From Oxytricha trifallax (lineage: Eukaryota; Ciliophora; Spirotrichea; Sporadotrichida; Oxytrichidae): a DNA stretch of 64,000 nt. Where the stretch lies: positions 62,001-126,000 of the forward strand of contig ARYC01017378.1 of assembly GCA_000711775.1 (NCBI GenBank), in the 5' to 3' direction. The notes under the pieces are model-generated. The model was not told where the DNA came from and did not search any database. It saw only the letters and a program-made list of their open reading frames with translations. The first letter of the stretch is position 1. Each line of letters begins with the position of its first letter. Shown here piece by piece: positions 1-9,402 of this stretch. The position numbers and the translations under genes were made by a program.

Positions 1-826
1 TTGTAAATGTTACTTTAAAAATAAAATGATAAAAATATTTAATTCATTTCTATAAATGAAAGTTTTCAATTGAAAAGTTTGAATCAATAGCTTATGTTTA
101 CTTGCTAAAGTTGAATAACAAGAATAGTTTATATTTTTATATTCCATATCATTGATTTTATCTAAGTCCGTAGAACTCATTAATTCTTATTGCTAACATA
201 ATTCTATTAATTATGTATTTCATTGATATATATATATATATTATCAGATGATAGCTTATTTCTAATTGATTTCAAATATATAAGTTAAAACCTCAAATAT
301 TTAAGAATATTAATAGTGATTAAATTTGAATAATTACTATTTTTACTTAACTATTTATTGGAACTTTTGAAATATCAAATCATATATAAAATTAATAATT
401 GATTATCAAACAAAAATATACATTTATATAAATACTCTTTTCAAAATTTTATCGTTAATTACTCGAAGTTAATTCTATTAATCTTAATTTATCTGTATTA
501 TTATTATTTTACTTGCTTAAAAGATATTATTGAGGAATTAATAAAATCATATTTATGAATATAAAAAAGTAAATATAGAAACACTGCATTTTTCAGTAAT
601 TAAAAAAGGGAAAATCAAGATATTATGCTTAATATTATTATCTAATTTAGTATAAATCGTATCATCAATTAATTACATTTAATTAGTCAAAAATATAACA
701 ATATATTTCGAGTATGCATGTATTTATAAGAATACTTTATCAAATTTATAAAAATAGAAGTAAAATTTGTAATTGCAAAAATGTAATATTTATTTCATTA
801 AATAAAATGTTCCATTAGTTATCTTT
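1..826. other. AT-rich spacer
   Basis: No reading frame, repeat family or element end that I can support. It is extremely AT-rich with short TA runs (for example near 227-242). It may hold the lost left terminus of the decayed TBE-like element to its right, but no C4A4 tract is visible. Confidence 0.6.
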
Positions 827-2115
827 TCAACTTTTTAAGTTTGGGTATAGTGCCAAAGTCTTAAGATAGATAATTAAGAATTTAGGTTTCATGTCTTTCA
901 ACAATTTGTCTCTCCTCACATAAGATGTAAGTTCTAAGATATCCTTACTTTTCTTTTGCAACTATGAGAATACAGGTCCTAGCAAAGCTTCAACTAAGAT
1001 GACAATGATTGAAAATATGTCCTATCTCTCATCTTCAGAGTCAATTTCAGGTAAATCAAATGGATGCTAGTATATAGTAGCCTACATCTAGGGAACGAAG
1101 CATCTTTATCCAATAAAGGAGGATTACCTATAATCAGTGAGGAATTACAAGTTTATATTATCTCTGTGAATTCTCACAGTTTTTAGAGTTAGGAATCTAT
1201 GGACGATTCCTTGCGAGTGAAGCTCTTCAATTTCATTTATTAAGCCTAAGATGTATTTCACTTTTGAACTTTTACTCTGTTTTTTTAAGCTCCATAGCTA
1301 GTGAATAATCAAAATTTCTTAGTTTTAAATGAACCCCTTCCTCACCCCAAAAAATGGCTTGATAACCATCCTAAAGCTTGCACATTTTTTAATTTTTTAA
1401 ATGACTCATTATTTTTAAAACATTGCAAAATTTTTGAACAATGCTATAGTCCTTCACTATGTCCTCATAAGATAACAATTTTTAAGGCCCTTAAAATGTT
1501 TAAAACACATCTAAGCTGAATTTGATTGAATCTTATCTTAGAGATAAATTATCAATCATATTTAACCTCATCTTTGATATATGGGTGTAAATGAGACAAT
1601 TTGTCATAAAGGATATGCCTTGCTTCATTGAAGTTTATTTCTTGAGAGTTTTAAATTTTTGAGTTAATAATCATTAAACTGCTATCTTGAGATTTGATTA
1701 ATTTGCCCTCCACCTTCTTGTAAGGTGCCTAAAGCTAAGCTTTTGCATTATAATATAGATTCATCTTCATCCTTAGACAAGTCACTATAGCTGAATTAAT
1801 TCAATGCTTTCGCTATTTAGGTTAAAATCTAAAAATATTAATTTTATTTTTTGACTTAAATATTTATGTCTATGAATTGCTGTCGCAAATGAAGCATCGG
1901 TACTTGCCCCCTATTTTTAACTACATAAATTTACCACTGTCCCTATTGTGAACGTTTATGTGTCTCTTAAGCTCAGATGGAGTATAAATTTATTTCCATA
2001 AGATGCACGATAATAGCTTCTTGGGTTTTCTAAGTTTGTTGTTTGCTCGGCTTGACCTTCTTGCTTGCCATTAGACATAAAAATTTAAGTATTAGCCATC
2101 ACCCCTATTTGCTGA
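827..2115 (-). pseudogene. 57-kDa-like zinc-finger / pseudokinase relic
   Basis: Homologue of the TBE 57-kDa protein, read right to left. A first C2H2-like finger ends in SELKRHINVH, but its second Cys is replaced by Trp (CILW instead of CxxC). A second finger starts with GKYRCFICD and the frame then hits TGA at 1801. The kinase N-lobe remnant lies near 1270-1450. The C-lobe near 850-1260 has ELHSQGIVHRF where intact copies have ELHKLGFVHRD, so the catalytic HRD aspartate is Phe, and the DFN motif is degraded. At least two frameshifts (about 1258 and 1541) separate the blocks. It cannot encode an active kinase as it stands. Confidence 0.7.
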
Positions 2116-2737
2116 GAAGTTATAAATTTAGGTCCTTGCAACATTGGTTTGGTTAAAATTTATGTCTTTGGAATTTTGACTTAGATAATAATCATCCAAG
2201 TTTGATGATAAAGACGAAAAATCCTTTCTCTTATTTAATATACCTATATTTAAGAAAATTGACTCGTAAATTATAGTTAATATATAGTAAATTATGGCTG
2301 AAATAAATTGATAATTAAATATAAAATATCACATAAATAATTTGTCTTTATACCTAGTTTATTTATGTATGTAGTTAGATTTATTTAAGTATTAGATTTT
2401 TAAGAAATAGTGGGTTTATATTGAAATCGATAAAAATAATTTAAACATTCAGCGCAGACTGCTCTAAATTCAATATTAATTTTAGATCCATTATTTTGCA
2501 AGCACATAAATAAAATTTTAATGAGTTTCTACATGCATAAATTTAATGTCCATATGGACTTTCTGTTAGTTTAAAAGAAATTACGTTACCAATACATAAT
2601 TAATTTAAGCCAATTAAATTTATTTATTTTATTCTTTTTAGTAATCAAGCCAATTAAAGTTTATTTAAATTTATTAAGACATATATATATATATATATAT
2701 ATTTATAATAAGAACATAAATATTAATTACTAAAGAC
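2116..2737. other. AT-rich spacer between divergent relic genes
   Basis: Corresponds in position to the divergent-promoter spacer of intact TBEs, but the tandem repeat blocks seen there are not recognisable. A (TA)n run occupies about 2682-2701. Nothing else supported. Confidence 0.5.
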
Positions 2738-2849
2738 ATGAATTACAATATCGAGAACAACTAACAAAGTCTCAAGAATATAAACTTCAGAATTCTTGAG
2801 GGAATTCTCAATACCAAGTTAGATTGGTACAATCACCTAAAATATAAAT

Positions 2850-2877
2850 GTAAACATAAATTATTTTAATGTTTTAG
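2850..2877 (+). other. intron 1 of 22-kDa relic (28 nt)
   Basis: Begins GTAAAC and ends TTTTAG. It splits a codon after the first base (phase 1). Position matches intron 1 of both other TBE copies. Confidence 0.65.
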
Positions 2878-3268
2878 TGGGTTATCACATGCCAGCATTT
2901 AAGAAAACAAGCATGAAATTTATAAAAGATGTCCTCTCATCCAAGAAGGAGCTACTCAAATCAGCCGACGTTATTTACGTCAACGTACCTAATTATCCCG
3001 AGCTCAGTGTGAGCAACATATTTAGTTATGTGAGAGACTATAATGTCCTAATGAAATACTTAGGCATTTATGATGGAGTGACAGATCTTCCAGACAAATA
3101 CTTTTTCTATGGGGTGCTTGAAACTATCAAAAATGACTGGCTCACATAAATAATAAGAGAGTAGCAGCAGGCGAGAAATTATGTTGCTGATGAAGAGATG
3201 AAAGGGGACTCAATAGTCAAAAGCGAACAATTCCTTTTATGAGATTTAATCGGTCCCACATTTCTCAA

Positions 3269-3300
3269 GTAAGATTACAAAATAATTCATGGTTCTTTAG
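3269..3300 (+). other. intron 2 of 22-kDa relic (32 nt)
   Basis: Begins GTAAGATTAC and ends TTCTTTAG, and is followed by the conserved Lys-rich junction. Same site as the 26-nt introns of the younger copies. Confidence 0.7.
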
Positions 3301-3701
3301 AAAAAAAAGGTAAGGCCTTGTCTATGATGAAGACCAAGTCAATGGGGAGAAAAAGGTTTGAAATTCAACAATCCTAGAAGAGGAAGAATAACATTTCTAA
3401 AAACATGCACACAAATTTAAGCCAACACAGGATGAAAACTTGATAATGAAAAGTCCTCCTGCAAAGAGAATGCACTTTAACTAATGATATGCATGATGTT
3501 AATTTCATTCAAATTGATGTATTAACATTAATTAAACAAATAAAACTCACTCTCTTTCATTTAACATATTAAGGCAGCGTCTTTCACTATTAAAACAGTC
3601 TTATAATTGTATTGACATAATTGATTTGGCTACTGCCTGCAAATTTTTAGTGTTGCTTAATTTCAATTGTTGGCTGATTAATAATTTCCTGTATTCCTGC
3701 T

Positions 3702-4560
3702 TCACCCTTGAAAATATATGCTCTAGCAATTAAATTTTGAAGAATATGGAGCGTTGAATAAAAGCTTCCAGCCTTTGATCTCTACCACCTCCTTGAAAGC
3801 TTTTGAGTGATGCGCTCTCAAATTGTCAATAAATATTGTCAACTGCTTCTCTTTGTAGTTATGATCAAGATCCTCTAATACAAACCATAGGTCTTAAATT
3901 TTAATTGATTTCTTTACTACTCGGAATGCTTCAAGTCCATTTCTTGGACTTATTATTACAACAGCTGCTAAAGTATCAAGAGTGAGTCCTTCTTTCTTCA
4001 AAACTAAGTTTTAGTATTTAGGCGCCCATGCTTTCCAAGAAGTTGAATGAGCTTTAAATATAGTCTCGTCCAAGTAGACAATATTTTAATTACCATTTTT
4101 TAACTCATTTATTGACATCTTCACTCTTTCTAAATCTATCTTAATTAATTTAATTTGTGCTCTGTTAAATTATATCACTTTTACACGTTTTATACCTAAC
4201 CCCGTTCTTCTTGTACAAGTTATGAAGAGGAGTGTATGAAATCTTAATCTCTGGGAATCTTCGATGAAATAAAATGACTCGTTGTTTTATAGAAAAGTGT
4301 GATCTGCTCTTAGAGTGTCTTGTATGATATCAAATTATTTAATTTCTCAGAAATTAATTGGAGTTTCGATGTTTTTTTAATGGTTTCAATAATTTTTTAG
4401 TTTTTCAGCTATTTCATGATTTTTTATATTTCCTTTTCTTGTGATCCCAAAGAATCTGCTATTTATTTTATAGTTGCAAATATTTTGTTATTAGGGTGAT
4501 AGTTTGATTTTCTATATCAACTATGCAATTCGATTTTTTCAAGTTCATTTGCTAGATAGG
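3702..4560 (-). pseudogene. TBE 42-kDa-like DDE transposase relic
   Basis: IS630/Tc1-type transposase read on minus. HTH region: HFSIKQRVILFHRRFPEIKIS followed by LYKKNGVRYK parallels HFSLDQRATMFHRQFPELKIS and IYKRNGISYK of the intact TBE. The first catalytic block VYLDETIFKAHS..SWKAW and second block IFIDNLRAHHSKAF are present. The third block YSSKFNCQSIYF has Ser where intact copies have the catalytic Glu (FNGIEFYW), and TGA follows soon after. A frameshift near 4160 separates HTH from the first Asp. Reading continues upstream to about 4560, suggesting the full protein had a longer N-terminus. Inactive relic. Confidence 0.8.
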
Positions 4561-4775
4561 TTTACATTACATATTTAAAGAAAAAATAAATTTTAATTGA
4601 ATTAATATGATTAAAAATTTTACTTCAATCTTTATAATTCTTAGGAAATATCCATATTTTAAACTACTCATATTTTTTATGGTAAACTGATAGTTTTTAA
4701 CCCAAAAATATATGTTTTTTCCTTTTGTTAATCTCATTTTTATTTTCGATATAAACGAAAATTTCTTCATTATTA

Positions 4776-5179
4776 AGCGAGTATAATTAAAATGGGGAGA
4801 CTGTTAAAATTAAATAATAAAACGAGATCAAATAAAATTATGATCATCTCAATATACATGAGTTAAGATCCAACAGTCACTAATTTGAATTATGTTTAAT
4901 AAGATCCTTATTTAAATTTAATTAACTAATCAACTAATAAAAATGAAATTTTTGTTTTTTATCAACTTTTCTGATTTTTTGTATTTTCTGTTTATCGATC
5001 AAGTAGATGCTGTAGCTGATCTTCAAGTTTTTTCATAATTTTCATAGATATCTTCAGGGTATCTCACAGGATATCTTCCTCAAAAAAATTAAAGTGTGGA
5101 GAGTGTGGAGTCCAACATCAACAAAAACAGTAGTAATAGCACTAATAATCTCAAATTCAAGCATTATTATGAGTCTGGT
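4776..5179 (+). repeat. left long terminal inverted repeat
   Basis: Pairs with 10064-10465 over about 400 bp with few mismatches; the inner end reads TATTATGAGTCTGG. Contains no reading frame of note. A short piece of it (TTATGAGTCTGGTT) recurs near 9928 inside the element. Confidence 0.85.
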
Positions 5180-5351
5180 TGATTAATGAGTTATACTCAA
5201 AATTAAATATTTATCATATCACTGTTTAATACTAAAATTAAACCATCAATTTTAGTCGTGACGTAGACGTATCTGAAGTGAGTTGACGTGGCAATCAATG
5301 ACGTGGCAAGTCGTGAACTAAGAAACTTCAAAAAACCACCTCGCTCCCATT

Positions 5352-5421
5352 CAAAACCCCTTAATGAGGTTTATAAGTGCTTTGATTTGTAGGGAATATG
5401 TTAGGGGTTGGGGTTATTAAT
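5352..5421 (+). repeat. TBE left inverted terminal repeat (70 bp)
   Basis: Begins CAAAACCCCTTAATGAGG. It matches the right ITR except that only one telomeric unit (9 nt) is present, so it is 8 bp shorter at the very tip; one further mismatch is visible inside. The flanking ATT is still directly adjacent. Confidence 0.9.
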
Positions 5422-5461
5422 TAAATGCGAGACAAAAATAGCAAGCTTTTGGGGTCTATTT

Positions 5462-5631
5462 ATGATGAGAGAGTATATAGATTTAGTGTTTAAACTGCGA
5501 TTTGGATGTGATATATACAGTGAGTAAGTCAAACCAGTACTTAATTATAAGTCAATTGCACTGCTCTTAAAGCGAAGTCAACTGTTCGCTCCCACTGCCT
5601 TATAGCAGTTTAACTTAAGCAATAATAGCTG
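5462..5631 (+). other. open frame upstream of TBE transposase
   Basis: ATG 5462 opens a 56-codon frame (MMREYIDLVFKLRF...) ending at TGA just before the transposase ATG, in a different phase. The protein from ATG 5638 is about 33 kDa if intact, whereas TBE transposase is known as a 42-kDa product, so this segment may be its N-terminus separated by an indel or an intron. I could not find a splice solution that restores frame. Confidence 0.35.
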
Positions 5632-5637
5632 AATTCT

Positions 5638-6393
5638 ATGCCTAAGAGGAAATCAAAGTTTCAATAGAAGCACATTGACTATCTTATTAATGAAATAACC
5701 TTGAAGTATTGGGCTCACTTCTCTCTCGACCAACGAGCTACTATGTTTCACCGCCAGTTCCCTGAGTTGAAGATCTCTGCATAGTCTATAGCCAACATCT
5801 ATAAACGGAATGGTATCTCTTACAAAGGTGTTAATCCTATAAAGAGAGTGATTGATTTCACTCTGGCATTTTACAACAATAACCTAAATTATATTTATAA
5901 TTAAATGCAGAGAGCTATTACTAATAATATTAAGTTTATTCATGCTGACGAGGCTGTGTTTACCTTCAACACTTTTATCTAGAAGTCTTGGTATAAGAGG
6001 CATAGTAATATAGAAGTATATGACTAGAAAGTCAAGGTATAAACAATGGCAATTCTTGGAGGTATTAGCGAGGATGCTGGTTTAGAAACTTATGTTATTC
6101 ATCCTCGCTCTATTAAGACAGAGCAGTATATTAAGTTCTTAGAGCAGCTGAGAGAGAAGTACCCTGAATAAGAGATTATACTGTTTGTTGATAATCTTTC
6201 AGTTCATAAGACAAAAGATACAAGGAAGAGTTATGAACAACTTAGAATAACGCCAGTGTTCAACGTACCTTACAGTCCATAGTTTAATGGAATTGAGTTC
6301 TACTGGGGTATATTAAAAGGTCATTACAAGAAACTGCTGCTATACCACTTGATGCATGACCGACTTTATTAAAAGTTCAGCTAAGAGAGTTGA
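5638..6393 (+). CDS. TBE 42-kDa DDE transposase (C-terminal frameshift)
   Basis: IS630/Tc1-superfamily transposase that cuts and joins TBE ends; nuclear. HTH region about residues 29-65 (FPELKIS..IANIYKRNG). Catalytic triad visible: Asp104 in HADEA, Asp185 in LFVDNLSVHK and Glu220 in YSPQFNGIEFYWG, giving DD34E spacing. The frame requires TAG/TAA as Gln (for example in KFQQKH and FIQKSW). After LLLYHLMHD about 16-17 nt present in the copy at 63.2 kb are missing, shifting the frame to TGA at 6391. The original frame runs on to TGA 6467, so roughly 30 C-terminal residues are lost or altered. Start chosen at the first ATG of the frame. Convergent with the 22-kDa gene, whose stop is only about 10 bp beyond the original stop. 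Confidence 0.9.
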
Positions 6394-6478
6394 TAATTAG
6401 TATGCATAAAAGTGTGCTAAAGAAGGGAGAGTGAATGTATATAAATAAGTTTTAGAGTTAAGTTAATGAATATTTAAG

Positions 6479-7266
6479 TCACATTTAAAACTCTTTCGTG
6501 AGAGCTGGCTTCTCTTTCTTTTCTTCTACTTCTTGCTTCCCTCCTCCAAGGTTTCTTCTCTTGCTGCCAGCTCCAGCATCTATGTTCATTGACTCTGGCG
6601 GCTAAATATTTGAATAAAGTCTCTTGCTAACTTCATACTTCGTCTGCGACTTTCGCTCTCTGTGAAGCTTGCTCTATTCCTTCATCAAGAAGATGCCAGT
6701 ACCAGATTTTTCTAAAGAGTTAAGCTACAAATCTTACTTGAAATATAAGGGTGCTTCTGCAGCTCTGATAGCCAGCTCTCACTTATCTTGATCCCTTGTT
6801 TGTCCTTATCTTCTGAAGAGATGCTGTACCTTTTCTTATGAGATTCTTGAATAATTTCTTTCAAGTAATCACCTTTAATTGTTGCAAGTATGCCAAAGAA
6901 ATAGTTTCTTTCAGGTAGTTTATTTGACAACTGCTTCTTAGTAGGCAGGTACTGCGAAACCTCTGGGTCATTCATAGCATCATCATATAAGTTAGTCACT
7001 GAAATTTCTGGATAATTTTGAATCTCTGCAAACTTTACATCTTAAGTTTTCAATGCTTTCTTTTCTTAGCAGAGTATAGCTCTTAGAAATGAAATTTTAG
7101 TACCCTCCATCGTTGGCAGGAACAAACCAACTACATAATCAAGATTAGTTGCTTTAAGTTCCTTGCCTTGCTGCACCAGGTAGCGAAGCAAATCCTCCTT
7201 GCTTCTAAATCTTTGAATCAATTCTTGTGCTTGCACTCTTTTCATTGCATCATTCATTGACTCCAT
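6479..7266 (-). CDS. TBE 22-kDa protein gene, three exons (about 241 aa)
   Basis: Exons 7266-7167, 7130-6738 and 6711-6479 with introns of 36 and 26 nt. Exon lengths 100, 393 and 233 nt give 242 codons including TGA. Unspliced, the frame ends at TGA 6685 after 193 residues, which is the size of the known '22-kDa' product. Spliced, it continues KKSGTGIFLMKEQSKLHRERK and a Lys/Glu-rich tail rich in basic residues. The same exon sizes (100 and 392+1 nt) and the same spliced C-terminus occur in the copy at 62.3 kb, with strong amino-acid conservation. Central block LPTKKQLSNKLPERNYFFGI. No catalytic motif recognised; function unknown, presumably an accessory protein of transposition. Divergent from the 57-kDa gene. 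Confidence 0.85.
6712..6737 (-). other. intron 2 of TBE 22-kDa gene (26 nt)
   Basis: On minus it begins GTAAGATTTG and ends CTCTTTAG, phase 1. The copy at 62829-62854 is also 26 nt with GT..AG ends but different sequence, as expected of an intron. Confidence 0.8.
7131..7166 (-). other. intron 1 of TBE 22-kDa gene (36 nt, GC-AG)
   Basis: On minus it begins GCAAGG and ends TTATGTAG, with ACTAAT upstream of the 3' site. Same position, length and phase as the GT-AG intron at 62401-62436. Because it is a multiple of 3 without TGA, retention would also leave the frame open. Confidence 0.6.
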
Positions 7267-7831
7267 CTTGTTTACAGATCTAAGAAATGATATTCAAATT
7301 TAAGTTTATTGATTTCAATTATTTACCTCTGTAAAACTTACTATTAAATATGGGCATCCTATAGGAGGTCAACCTCTAAGAAGGATATGGAGAAAGTTTT
7401 GAGAACTGGTTTCAAACTTGAGAGATTGATATCAATTTCTACTGTTATAGTTCCATATTTTTAAATTTAAATTGGTACGTACTTAATTAGGAGCAGCTCC
7501 TAAAATGCTAGTACTTAATTAGGAGCATTAATTAAAGCTAGTACTTAATTAGGAGCACCCTAATTTTAATCATAAAATCACAAAATACCTCCTAAAGCAG
7601 TACGTACTTAATTAGGTGCACCTCCTAAATCGGTACGTACTATAATAAACTTATTATTGATAGTAAAAATGGTTACTTTCCCCCCCATATTTAGAGCTGG
7701 CTCGTCTCTTACTGCTCATTTTTCTTGGCTAATACTCTAAAAACCTCCCTTCAAACTTATAGGGTTGCCATGCTCTCTTATGAGCTCTCAGTTATAGAGG
7801 CAGTTTTATAATTTTAAATTCAAATTTAAAT
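7267..7831. promoter_or_regulatory. divergent promoter spacer of TBE with tandem repeats
   Basis: Lies between the divergent starts of the 22-kDa and 57-kDa genes. At about 7472-7640 the motif GTACTTAATTAGGAGCA (or GGTGCA) occurs about five times, some copies with an added GTAC giving GTACGTACTTAATTAGG, plus inverted partners such as GCTCCTAA and CACCTCCTAA. The rest is AT-rich. Location suggests transcription-factor or replication-protein binding; that is inference. Confidence 0.6.
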
Positions 7832-9280
7832 ATGAGCGCTAAAATTTTAAGAAAAACAACAGCACTTCCATCAAACTAAATGAGACTTACCTTTGGCAGC
7901 AATAAAAAGTGTAATAGCTGCGAGATGAACTCTCATAAAGAACTACCAGAGCTATCACTTGAGGTCTCTGTAATTAAAATTGAAATTAATAATAGAAAAT
8001 AAATGGCAAACAAGTGTGTGGGAGACAGAGAGGAGGAGAAAGGTATAAATGAAATTCCTATATAAACTGAAGAAGTTGAAGTCTATTTTTGTGAGCTGTG
8101 TGAGAGAGATTTTGCTCATAAATCAAGTTGGTATAGACATATGAAGGAGCATAGAGAAGCCAAGCCTACTGTATACTTAAAGCATGACAAAATCGATGGG
8201 AAGTATGATTGCTTTGAGTGCCATAAGTAGTACTCTCATACAAGAGACTTGAAGAAACATCTTTTAAAAGCTCACAAAAAAGACATAGAAATTGAAAAGC
8301 ATGAAGTTGAGTTGAAGCTTCTCAACAAAAGAAAATCGAGGGAATATTCTAAAGCGGTAGTGCCTGAATAAGCTAGTGAGTTAGAGTGCGTAAAGAAGGC
8401 ACGCAACCAACTAACCTCTGAAATCACAAAAATCATGATCAAAATTCAATACAAGAAAATACCAGTTCTTGCGTAGATAGATTTAGATACTTCTCTTTAA
8501 AGTTATCTTATTCTAGAGGACTCCTTTGATAAGAAAGTTATCAATGATCATCAATATGCTTACAAGGTTTATCCTTTCAACTATCTCTTAAGTGATGATA
8601 AATATTAGATGGAGTTTACTAACGAGTATCAAGTACTCACTCAAGCAAAATTTAAAGAGTGTAAGTACTTAATCAAGCTAGATGCTGTTCTACTTGCCAA
8701 AGATCATGTTGCTTTCAGACTCCCACTCTATGAAATGACCCTCAGAGATTTCATTAGTGATCAAAGGAATCATAAGTAGCTTGCTTTGATAGCAACTTAA
8801 ACCTTATAAGGCATAAGAGAGTTACATAAGTTAGGCTTTGTTCACAGAGATTTGAAGCCTGAGAATATTATGATAAACATCTCGCCTGTAAGAGTGACAA
8901 TGATTGACTTCAACAGAGCATTAAGGGTGGAAGTATCAAGGCAAGGAAGTGTAATGAGAACTCCAGGCTATTATCCAGAAAGAGAAGACTGGAGAGACGG
9001 GGACTTTCAATGGGATTTGTGGGCAATGGCAGCAATAATAATAGAATGCGATATGCCTCGCAACGATTATTACTCAACAAGGTGTGAAAAGGATGCGAAG
9101 CAAAGAATAAAGCTATTTATAGATAAAACAAGAGTATCTCAAGCAATGAAACAGATGGCAGAGTAGGTAATAATTAAGCCTAACCACCGATCAGACATAT
9201 CCATAGAGCAAATAGAATAGTGGTTTAGTAAAATAAACTACAGACCTCTTCCACATGATCCAAAAGTGCATTTTGAGTGA
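7832..9280 (+). CDS. TBE 57-kDa zinc-finger and protein-kinase-like protein
   Basis: 482 residues (about 57 kDa) from ATG 7832, with two further in-frame ATGs at 7880 and 8003. The upstream start is chosen because residues before 8003 (KELPELSLEV..IEINNRKQ) align with the copy at 61.6 kb. Two C2H2 fingers start at Cys87 (CELC..RHMKEH) and at DCFEC..LKKHLLKAH. The kinase-like domain follows: Lys245 in AYKVYPF, His-Arg-Asp with Asp340 in HRDLKPEN, Asn345, Asp359 in MIDFNRA and DLWAMAAIIIE. The usual DFG glycine is Asn, and no glycine-rich loop is seen, so activity is uncertain. TAG/TAA codons for Gln occur throughout. Intact, with a normal TGA stop. Confidence 0.93.
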
Positions 9281-9321
9281 ATAAATTAAATACATTTACT
9301 ATATATTTCACATTAAAACCT

Positions 9322-9399
9322 ATTAATAACCCCAACCCCTAACAAATTCCCTACAAATCAAAGCACTTATAAACCTCATTAAGGGGTTTTGGGGTTTTG
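9322..9399 (-). repeat. TBE right inverted terminal repeat (78 bp)
   Basis: Read inward it begins with the 17-nt CAAAACCCCAAAACCCC and continues TTAATGAGGTTTATAAG. Its 78-bp length with a 17-bp telomeric tip is the classic TBE terminus. Confidence 0.95.
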
Positions 9400-9402
9400 A
9401 TT

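Larger units (their letters stand above)
2738..3443 (+). pseudogene. TBE 22-kDa-like protein gene relic with two introns
   Basis: Exon 1 begins at ATG 2738. Splicing a 28-nt intron (2850-2877) joins it in frame to LGYHMPAFKK, which aligns with VGLFLPTMEG of the intact TBE. The middle exon has VPNYPELSVSNIF and LPDKYFFYGVLETIK, matching IQNYPEISVTNLY and LPERNYFFGILATIK. A second intron (3269-3300) precedes KKKGKALSMMK, matching KKSGTGIFLMK. Exon 1 ends in phase 1 exactly as in the two younger copies. Exon 2 is 391 nt rather than 393, so a 2-nt loss around 3235 shifts the frame and produces the apparent TGA there. The exon structure identifies the gene despite low sequence identity. The protein's function is unknown; it is basic and accompanies the transposase. 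Confidence 0.75.
827..4560 (-). mobile_element. decayed TBE-like transposon relic, reverse orientation
   Basis: Remains of all three TBE genes occur in the TBE order and relative orientation: kinase/zinc-finger gene on minus at the left, small basic protein on plus in the middle, DDE transposase on minus at the right. This is the mirror image of the intact TBE at 5352-9399 and the same orientation as the one at 60156. Protein similarity is clear but distant, every gene carries frameshifts or lost key residues, and I find no telomere-type terminal repeats at either side. It is therefore either an old TBE or a separate TBE-related lineage that never had C4A4 ends. Outer limits are those of the recognisable coding remains, not true element ends. 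Confidence 0.75.
5352..9399 (+). mobile_element. TBE transposon (telomere-bearing element), nearly intact
   Basis: Length 4048 bp. Both ends are C4A4-type telomeric tracts inside inverted repeats, and the element is flanked by the direct repeat ATT (5349-5351 and 9400-9402), the ANT target expected of TBEs. Genes: transposase on plus, 22-kDa on minus, 57-kDa on plus. Only the transposase shows clear damage (a C-terminal frameshift and possibly an N-terminal one). TBEs are germline-limited elements removed during macronuclear development; their transposases are known to take part in genome rearrangement in Oxytricha. Confidence 0.95.

Noticed and set aside
4567..4770. 67-codon minus-strand frame
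   Set aside because: Low-complexity AT-rich sequence next to the long inverted repeat; no similarity to the transposase frame beside it.
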